DNA from: an uncultured Caulobacterales bacterium
GTDB lineage: Bacteria; Pseudomonadota; Alphaproteobacteria; Caulobacterales; Maricaulaceae
Assembly: GCA_937928165.1 (NCBI GenBank)
Contig: CALFVT010000002.1
Span: 418,530-482,529, forward strand
Reading direction: 5' to 3'
DNA: 64,000 bases
In this document: piece by piece, positions 58,083 through 64,000 of the stretch
Position numbering within the stretch: the first letter of the stretch is position 1
Layout of the letters: each line of letters begins with the position of its first letter
Translations under genes and position numbers: made by a program
Notes under the pieces: generated by a model
What the model was told of the DNA's origin: nothing
The model's database searches: none
Seen by the model: only the letters and a program-made list of their open reading frames with translations

Positions 58083-61000
58083 CTTTATCGGATGTTTAAG
58101 CCGCGTGAGCATTTCTTTGGGAATGATCTGCCAAAACTTGCCGCGCTCTAATGTCCATTCGCTGAGTAGTTTTTGCGCAAACTCTGACCCCGTCTCATTC
58201 GCATGGCGGGTAATGAGCGCTTTAAGCTCATCCTCATAATGCGCAGCGGAAAGGCGCTGCCAGATAATATTATCGGGATTGGCGGCCTTTTCAAATTGGC
58301 CGTCTTCATCATAAATATAGGCCATGCCGCCGGTCATGCCGGCGCCGAAATTATCCCCAACACTGCCAAGGATTACGGCTGTGCCGCCGGTCATATATTC
58401 GCAGCCATTGGTGCCGCAACCCTCAATGACCGTTACCGCGCCAGAGTTTCGCACGGCAAAGCGCTCTCCCGCGCGCCCTGCCGCGAATAATGTGCCGGAG
58501 GTTGCGCCGTAAAGACAGGTATTGCCAATGATGGCGCTGTGGTGGGCATTAATTTGTGTGCGTCCTTGCTTGGAAATAATAATATCTGCGCCGGATAAGC
58601 CTTTGCCGACATAATCATTACTATCGCCGTCCAGAACAATCCGTAAGCCTTTGACCCCGAAGGCCCCAAGAGATTGCCCCGCAGAACCGCGCAGGTGTAA
58701 AGTTAGCTGTCCCGCATTGACCCCGTCCTTGCCAAAGCTGCGGTAAATCTCGGAGGATGTGCGGGTGCCAACTGCGCGGTGGGTATTAAGCACGCTATAG
58801 GTAAGCTGTAATTTCTCCCCGCGTTTGAAAAACCCTTCCGCGTCTCGGATGACGTCAATATCGAGGGTATCGGGAACCTCTATGCGCGCGCGGCGGGTAT
58901 CTTCAACGCGGGCTTTATCCACTTGGGCTAAAACCGGATTCAGGTCGAGATCATCCAAATGCTCCGCCCCGCGTGAAACTTGGGTGAGAAGGTCTGTGCG
59001 GCCAATCACATCTTCTAGCCGTTCAAAGCCAAGGCCTGCGAGAATTTCGCGCACATCTTCGGCGATAAAGGTCATGAGGTTAATGACTTTTTCTGGCGTC
59101 CCGGTAAATTTCTCTCGCAAGCGCGGATCTTGAACGCAAACCCCAACGGGGCAAGTATTAGAATGGCACTGCCGCACCATAATACAGCCCATGGCCACAA
59201 GGCTTAATGTGCCAATGCCGTATTCTTCCGCCCCGAGCATCGCCGCCATGACGATGTCTTTCCCCGTCTTAAGCCCGCCGTCCGTTCGCAGGGTAATTTG
59301 CCCGCGAAGATTATTCAGGGTTAAAACTTGATGGGCTTCGGAGAGGCCGAGCTCCCACGGCAGACCTGCATATTTAAGGGATGTATTGGGGGACGCCCCC
59401 GTGCCGCCGTTATGACCTGCGATTAAAATCGTATCGGCTTTGGCCTTAGCTACCCCTGCCGCAATGGTGCCAACGCCAGAACTCGCGACGAGCTTAACTG
59501 CAACGCGGGCGGCTGGGTTGATTTGTTTAAGATCGTAAATAAGCTGAGCCAAATCCTCGATGGAATAGATATCATGATGAGGCGGCGGCGAGATTAAGGT
59601 TACGCCGGGAGTGGCATTTCTGAATTTCGCAATCAGCTCCGTCACTTTAAACCCCGGGAGCTGCCCGCCTTCACCGGGCTTGGCCCCTTGGGCGACTTTA
59701 ATTTCAATCTCGCGGCATTCATTGAGATATTCCGCCGTCACCCCAAAGCGGCCAGAGGCAATTTGTTTCACCGCAGAATTGGCGTTATCCCCATTGGGTA
59801 AGGTTTTATAACGGGCTGGGTCTTCCCCGCCTTCGCCGGAAACGGATTTTGCGCCAATGCGGTTCATGGCGACATTAAGCGTACCATGTGCCTCGGGCGA
59901 GAGCGCACCAAGGGACATGCCGGGGGTGCAAAAGCGGCGGCGAATTTCATTAATGCTCTGCACTTGGCGAAGCGGAATAGGTTTCACATTATCACTAAAC
60001 CCAAGCAGGTCACGAATTTGTATTGGCGCGCCGCCGTTAACGCTGCGGGCGTATTTTTTATAAAGCTCGAAATCTCCTTGGCTCACAGCCTCTTGGAGCA
60101 TGTGGATCATCTCCGCCTTATAGGCATGGCGCTCCCCCTTGGCCCGCACACGGTAAAGCCCGCCGATCGGCAAGGTCACCGCGCGGCCATCATAGGCTTT
60201 TCCATGGGCTTCCAGTAATTTGCTCTCAAGCCCCGCAAGACCAATGCCCGAAATACGGCTCGTCATGCCGGGGAAATATTCTGCCACAAGGGCGCGGGAC
60301 AGGCCCAGCGCCTCAAAATTATTCCCGCCCCGATAAGAGGAAATAACAGAGATGCCCATTTTGGAAATAATTTTTAAAAGTCCGGCTTCAATGGCGGCTT
60401 TATAATTTGCGGCCGCTTGGTCGGCAGATAAATCTATCAACCCGCGCCGCACTCGGTCCGTAATGCTGTCTTGGGCCATATATGCGTTTACGGCGGTCGT
60501 GCCCGCCCCGATCAAGACGGCAAAATATTGCGTATCCATACATTCCGCCGTGCGGACAATGATCGAGCAAGAGGAGCGAAGCCCTGCGCCAACAAGGGCT
60601 GTATGAACCCCGCCTGCACATAATATCATTGGCGCGGCAGCTTTGTCTTGCTGGGTAAATTCATCGGTGAGGACAATATTTTCTGCGCCCGCTTTAACCG
60701 CGTCTATGGCTTCTTGTTTAATGCGGTGAAGCTCACGGTTCAGGGTTAATCCTGGCGGGGCGCTGGCTTTGGGACGCTTAAAGCTGCAATCGATAATGGT
60801 TGTTTTATCGCCGACAAATTTGATAAAGCGTTGATACATGCCCGTTGTCATAATCGGGCTGTCCAGAACAAACATCTCAGTCGTCTGACTGGAATCCTCG
60901 GCGAGAATATTGCGCAGATTTCTAAAGCGGGTTTTAAGACCCATAACGCGGGCTTCCCGCAGGGGGTCAATCGGCGGATTGGTCACTTGGCTAAAATTTT

Positions 61001-62591
61001 GCCGAAAGAAATGGGATAAAGGCCGGTAAATATCCGATAACACTGCCAGCGGGGTGTCATCTCCCATAGAGCCAATAGATTCTTTCCCACTTTCGGCCAT
61101 GGGCGCGAGAATAAGTTCCATATCTTCATGGGTCTGCCCGCAAGATTGTTGCCGCCGGATGAGCACGTCCCCTTTAAGGGTCGCCTCAGGCTCCGGCCCA
61201 GCGAGTTCTTCATCAAGGTTTATGACCTTTTTCAGCCATTTTTGATAGGGCCGCGCGGAGGCGAGTTTATCTAATATCGCTTCTGAGTCGTAAAATCTGC
61301 CCTCATCCAAATCTAACGCAATCACCCGCCCTGGTTTAATCGCGCCTTTTTCGGTAATCACGTTTTCCGGGAGTGGGCACATGCCGGTTTCAGAACCCAC
61401 CGCCAGCAGTCCGTCACTGGTTTTGGCGTAGCGCATGGGCCGCAGACCATTTCGGTCTAGTCCGGCCATGACCCAGCGCCCGTCATAGGCAGCAAGGGCG
61501 GCGGGGCCGTCCCACGGCTCCATCACGGCGTTGCAATATTCATAAAGACCGCGCCAGCTTTCAGGCATCAACTCGCTACGTTTGGAATAGGCTTCTGGAA
61601 CAAGCAATGTCTTTGCCATGGGCGCGCTACGCCCCGCACGAACTAAAAGTTCAAAGACTGCATCAAGGGCGGCGGAATCTGAGCTGCCCTTTTGAATGAT
61701 GGGTTTCACATCTCCTGCTTGATCGCCAAAGGCCGAAGAGGCCATTTTGATCTCGTGATTTTTCATAAAATTAATATTGGCTTTGACCGTGTTAATTTCC
61801 CCATTATGGGCAATCATACGAAAAGGTTGTGCGAGCCACCACTGCGGGAAGGTATTGGTTGAATAGCGCTGGTGATAAATCGCTGCGCGGGAGATAAAGC
61901 GCTCGTCCTTTAGGTCAGGGAAAAAAGCGTCAATATCTTCGGCCAAGAACATGCCCTTATAAATAATGGTCTGCACGGAGAGGGAGCAAATATAAAAACT
62001 CGGAATCGCGGCGGCGATGACGCGCTTTTCAATACGGCGGCGGATGATATATAATTCCCGCTCAAGCGCATTGCCTTTACGGCCTTTGGGGTCGCGAAAC
62101 ATGACCTGTTCAATGGCCGGGCGAGTGGCTTTGGCTTTCTCGCCAATCACATCCGTATTCACAGGCACTTGCCGCCAGCCGTAAATATAAAAGCCTTCTT
62201 TAATGAGTTCGCTTTCAACAATACTGCGCGCCGCGTCTTGGGCGTTAAAATCAACCCGCGGTAAGAAGATCATGCCAACGGCAATTTTAGACTTCGACGG
62301 TTTATGCCCTGTACGTTCCGCTTGGGCTTTGAAAAATTCTTGCGGGATATCAAGGCGTATGCCTGCCCCGTCGCCCGTTTTCCCGTCGGCGTCAACTGCG
62401 CCTCGGTGCCAGACGTTCTTTAGCGCTTGAATGGACTTTTCAACCACATCTCGGCGTGGGCTGCCGTCAAGACTGGCGACAAATCCAACACCGCAGGCAT
62501 CATGCTCATGGGCCGGATCATAAGCGCCGACATTAATGAGAGCCTCGCGCTTTTGGGTGTAATCTTCGAGCCAATTATTTTGATCTGTCAT
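58071..62591 (-). CDS. gltB: Glutamate synthase (NADPH) large subunit
   Basis: 1506 residues, full length. A propeptide precedes the nucleophilic Cys33 (HDACGVGFVA) of the class II glutaminase domain. Central and FMN-binding synthase domains follow, the latter with AGHNGGTGASPNTSLKYAG and the 3Fe-4S motif CIMVRQCHSNTCPVGVC. The GXGXG-type C-terminal beta-helix contains GTNGCEYMTGG. It converts glutamine plus 2-oxoglutarate into two glutamates, with electrons delivered by GltD. It starts 4 bases after gltD in a gltD-gltB operon. Confidence 0.98.
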   Translation of the reverse strand: MTDQNNWLEDYTQKREALINVGAYDPAHEHDACGVGFVASLDGSPRRDVVEKSIQALKNVWHRGAVDADGKTGDGAGIRLDIPQEFFKAQAERTGHKPSKSKIAVGMIFLPRVDFNAQDAARSIVESELIKEGFYIYGWRQVPVNTDVIGEKAKATRPAIEQVMFRDPKGRKGNALERELYIIRRRIEKRVIAAAIPSFYICSLSVQTIIYKGMFLAEDIDAFFPDLKDERFISRAAIYHQRYSTNTFPQWWLAQPFRMIAHNGEINTVKANINFMKNHEIKMASSAFGDQAGDVKPIIQKGSSDSAALDAVFELLVRAGRSAPMAKTLLVPEAYSKRSELMPESWRGLYEYCNAVMEPWDGPAALAAYDGRWVMAGLDRNGLRPMRYAKTSDGLLAVGSETGMCPLPENVITEKGAIKPGRVIALDLDEGRFYDSEAILDKLASARPYQKWLKKVINLDEELAGPEPEATLKGDVLIRRQQSCGQTHEDMELILAPMAESGKESIGSMGDDTPLAVLSDIYRPLSHFFRQNFSQVTNPPIDPLREARVMGLKTRFRNLRNILAEDSSQTTEMFVLDSPIMTTGMYQRFIKFVGDKTTIIDCSFKRPKASAPPGLTLNRELHRIKQEAIDAVKAGAENIVLTDEFTQQDKAAAPMILCAGGVHTALVGAGLRSSCSIIVRTAECMDTQYFAVLIGAGTTAVNAYMAQDSITDRVRRGLIDLSADQAAANYKAAIEAGLLKIISKMGISVISSYRGGNNFEALGLSRALVAEYFPGMTSRISGIGLAGLESKLLEAHGKAYDGRAVTLPIGGLYRVRAKGERHAYKAEMIHMLQEAVSQGDFELYKKYARSVNGGAPIQIRDLLGFSDNVKPIPLRQVQSINEIRRRFCTPGMSLGALSPEAHGTLNVAMNRIGAKSVSGEGGEDPARYKTLPNGDNANSAVKQIASGRFGVTAEYLNECREIEIKVAQGAKPGEGGQLPGFKVTELIAKFRNATPGVTLISPPPHHDIYSIEDLAQLIYDLKQINPAARVAVKLVASSGVGTIAAGVAKAKADTILIAGHNGGTGASPNTSLKYAGLPWELGLSEAHQVLTLNNLRGQITLRTDGGLKTGKDIVMAAMLGAEEYGIGTLSLVAMGCIMVRQCHSNTCPVGVCVQDPRLREKFTGTPEKVINLMTFIAEDVREILAGLGFERLEDVIGRTDLLTQVSRGAEHLDDLDLNPVLAQVDKARVEDTRRARIEVPDTLDIDVIRDAEGFFKRGEKLQLTYSVLNTHRAVGTRTSSEIYRSFGKDGVNAGQLTLHLRGSAGQSLGAFGVKGLRIVLDGDSNDYVGKGLSGADIIISKQGRTQINAHHSAIIGNTCLYGATSGTLFAAGRAGERFAVRNSGAVTVIEGCGTNGCEYMTGGTAVILGSVGDNFGAGMTGGMAYIYDEDGQFEKAANPDNIIWQRLSAAHYEDELKALITRHANETGSEFAQKLLSEWTLERGKFWQIIPKEMLTRLKHPIKDAA

Positions 62592-62595
62592 AGGC

Positions 62596-64000
62596 TTACT
62601 CCGCCGCGTCTAATGTGGTTTCGCGCAGTTTTGTTTTTAAATATTGATGCATATGCGCGGCGGCGTCGCGGCCTTCGCGTATGGCCCAGACCACAAGGCT
62701 AGCCCCGCGCACGATATCACCGGCGGCGTAAACCCCGTCGAGATTAGTTTCAAAGGTGAGCGGATTCACCCGCAGTGTGCCCCAGCGAGTAAGCGTGAAC
62801 TCATTGCATAAGTCTTTAAGGTTTTCCGGCGTAAAGCCGAGGGCCTTAATCACAAGATCTGCTTTGACGTTAAAATCTGCACCGTTAATCGGTTCAGGAC
62901 TTTGGCGGCCCGAGGCATCTTTGCCGCCAAGGCGCATTTTATCTGCCCGCAGGGTGCTGACCCGTCCGCCGTCATCATCAATGGCTTTGGGCGCGGCGAG
63001 CCATTCAAAATGGACGCCTTCTTCTTGGGCGTTTTTTGTCTCCCGCGCACTGCCGGGCATATTAGCCTGATCGCGGCGGTAAAGACAGGTCACAGAGTTT
63101 GCTCCTTGGCGAATGGCTGTGCGCACGCAGTCCATGGCCGTATCGCCGCCGCCAATAACAACCACGTCTTGGCCATTGGCTGTCGGAGCGTCAATTTTAT
63201 CCCCAAGGCTGCGGCGATTACTCTCAATCAAGAACGGGAGGGCTGCCACAACGCCGTCTGCGTCAGAGCCGAGACAATTTAAATCCCGCGCTTTATAAAC
63301 GCCGGTCGCGACTAAAACTGTGTCATGTTTGGTACGTAGTTTGTCAAAGCTAATATCCGTGCCGATATTGGTATTAAGAACAAATTTAATGCCGCCGTCT
63401 TTCAGGCGCTGTGTGCGGCGCTCGACAATAGCTTTGTCGAGTTTGAAATTCGGGATGCCGTAAATCAGCAGCCCGCCCGCGCGGTCATGGCGGTCATAAA
63501 CCGTGACCTGCCAGCCTTGCTCTCGTAAAGATTCTGCGGCGGCAAGGCCCGCTGGGCCTGCGCCGATAATTCCGGCGGATAGCGGTAAGTCTTGGTGCGG
63601 GGCAAGGGGGGCGACCCAGCCTTGATCCCACGCATTGTCCGTTAAAAACCGCTCAACGGAACCAATCGTGACCGTGCCGTGGCCTGATTGCTCAATCACG
63701 CAAGAGCCTTCACAGAGGCGGTCTTGCGGGCAAATCCGCCCGCAAATTTCTGGCATGGAATTTGTCGCGGCGCTGACCTCATAGGCGTCTTGTAAGCGTC
63801 CCTGCGCAGTGAGGCGAAGCCAATCGGGAATATTATTATCTAGCGGGCAGTGATTTTGACAAAAGGGCACCCCGCATTGCGAGCATCGCGATGCCTGTTC
63901 TTGGGCTTTGGCGTCAATATAATCCCCGTAAATTTCAAGGAAGTCCTCACGGCGGGTTTCGGCCCCCCGTTTTGCGGGCATGTCCCGCTCAGTCTCGACG
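62596..64000 (-). CDS. gltD: Glutamate synthase small subunit (5' end beyond window)
   Basis: At least 468 codons are visible. The frame stays open to the right edge: VETERDMPAKRG reads as the usual early GltD segment before the first in-window ATG (63981), so the start lies outside. The N-terminal cysteine cluster is RCSQCGVPFCQNHCP, and a second is CGRICPQDRLCEGSC. The FAD-binding fold is GIIGAGPAGLAAAE and the NADPH fold is VVVIGGGDTAMDCV. It passes electrons from NADPH via FAD and Fe-S to GltB. Last residues are LDAAE, 4 bases before gltB. Confidence 0.97.
   Translation of the reverse strand, partial: VETERDMPAKRGAETRREDFLEIYGDYIDAKAQEQASRCSQCGVPFCQNHCPLDNNIPDWLRLTAQGRLQDAYEVSAATNSMPEICGRICPQDRLCEGSCVIEQSGHGTVTIGSVERFLTDNAWDQGWVAPLAPHQDLPLSAGIIGAGPAGLAAAESLREQGWQVTVYDRHDRAGGLLIYGIPNFKLDKAIVERRTQRLKDGGIKFVLNTNIGTDISFDKLRTKHDTVLVATGVYKARDLNCLGSDADGVVAALPFLIESNRRSLGDKIDAPTANGQDVVVIGGGDTAMDCVRTAIRQGANSVTCLYRRDQANMPGSARETKNAQEEGVHFEWLAAPKAIDDDGGRVSTLRADKMRLGGKDASGRQSPEPINGADFNVKADLVIKALGFTPENLKDLCNEFTLTRWGTLRVNPLTFETNLDGVYAAGDIVRGASLVVWAIREGRDAAAHMHQYLKTKLRETTLDAAE

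Overview
The window looks like a chromosomal segment of an alphaproteobacterium, plausibly a marine hyphomonad-type lineage. The evidence is the rnd-lptC-lptA-lptB order, the GltD type with a CSQCGVPFC cluster, the compact ccmC-ccmD-ccmG set and the NodT-like lipoprotein TolC. The taxonomic call is an inference; there is no rRNA or other marker. I see no tRNA, CRISPR array, insertion sequence or phage gene, and no gene-free stretch reaches 300 bases.

Layout. (1) 3-18101 (+): a giant gene, open at the left edge, coding 37 tandem DUF11/DUF7507-like domains of about 109 residues plus one diverged copy. After these come two further DUF11-like domains, an SdrD-B-like domain and a C-terminal outer-membrane beta-barrel ending in Phe. 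(2) 18229-21377 (-): the LPS transport operon rnd > lptC (fused to an LptA-like domain) > lptA > lptB. It shares a bidirectional terminator with the giant gene. (3) 21538-25225: ogt (+), converging on the cytochrome c maturation genes ccmC-ccmD-ccmG (-), then a DegP/Do-type periplasmic protease (-). ccmD is only 46 codons. (4) 25370-47904: the most interesting locus. Three genes read leftward: an M50 protease with a PqqD-like N-terminus and a HlyD-like C-terminus, a HlyD-like protein with a cytoplasmic N-terminal domain, and a periplasmic adaptor. Divergent from them are a TolC-family lipoprotein and a 5421-residue LEPR-XLL surface protein made of TSP3-like, cadherin/VCBS-like and Ig-like repeats. 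No ABC ATPase, Sec signal or RTX repeat is visible, so the five genes look like a non-canonical secretion system with its substrate. (5) 47962-53457 (-): EamA transporter, small membrane protein, GT2 glycosyltransferase, queG, GST and CDF zinc transporter, several translationally overlapping. (6) 53594-58048 (+): M1 aminopeptidase lipoprotein, Gfo/Idh/MocA oxidoreductase, and a ribbon-helix-helix-like membrane protein. (7) 58071-64000 (-): gltD (cut by the right edge) and gltB, for ammonia assimilation.

The two giant surface-protein genes fill over half of the window. Both depend on the envelope, and the window also carries LPS transport, periplasmic quality control (DegP) and thiol chemistry (CcmG) genes. 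Each giant, however, appears to use its own route out: one ends in its own barrel, the other sits beside a dedicated adaptor/TolC set. Housekeeping genes surround them and nothing marks the region as a mobile island.
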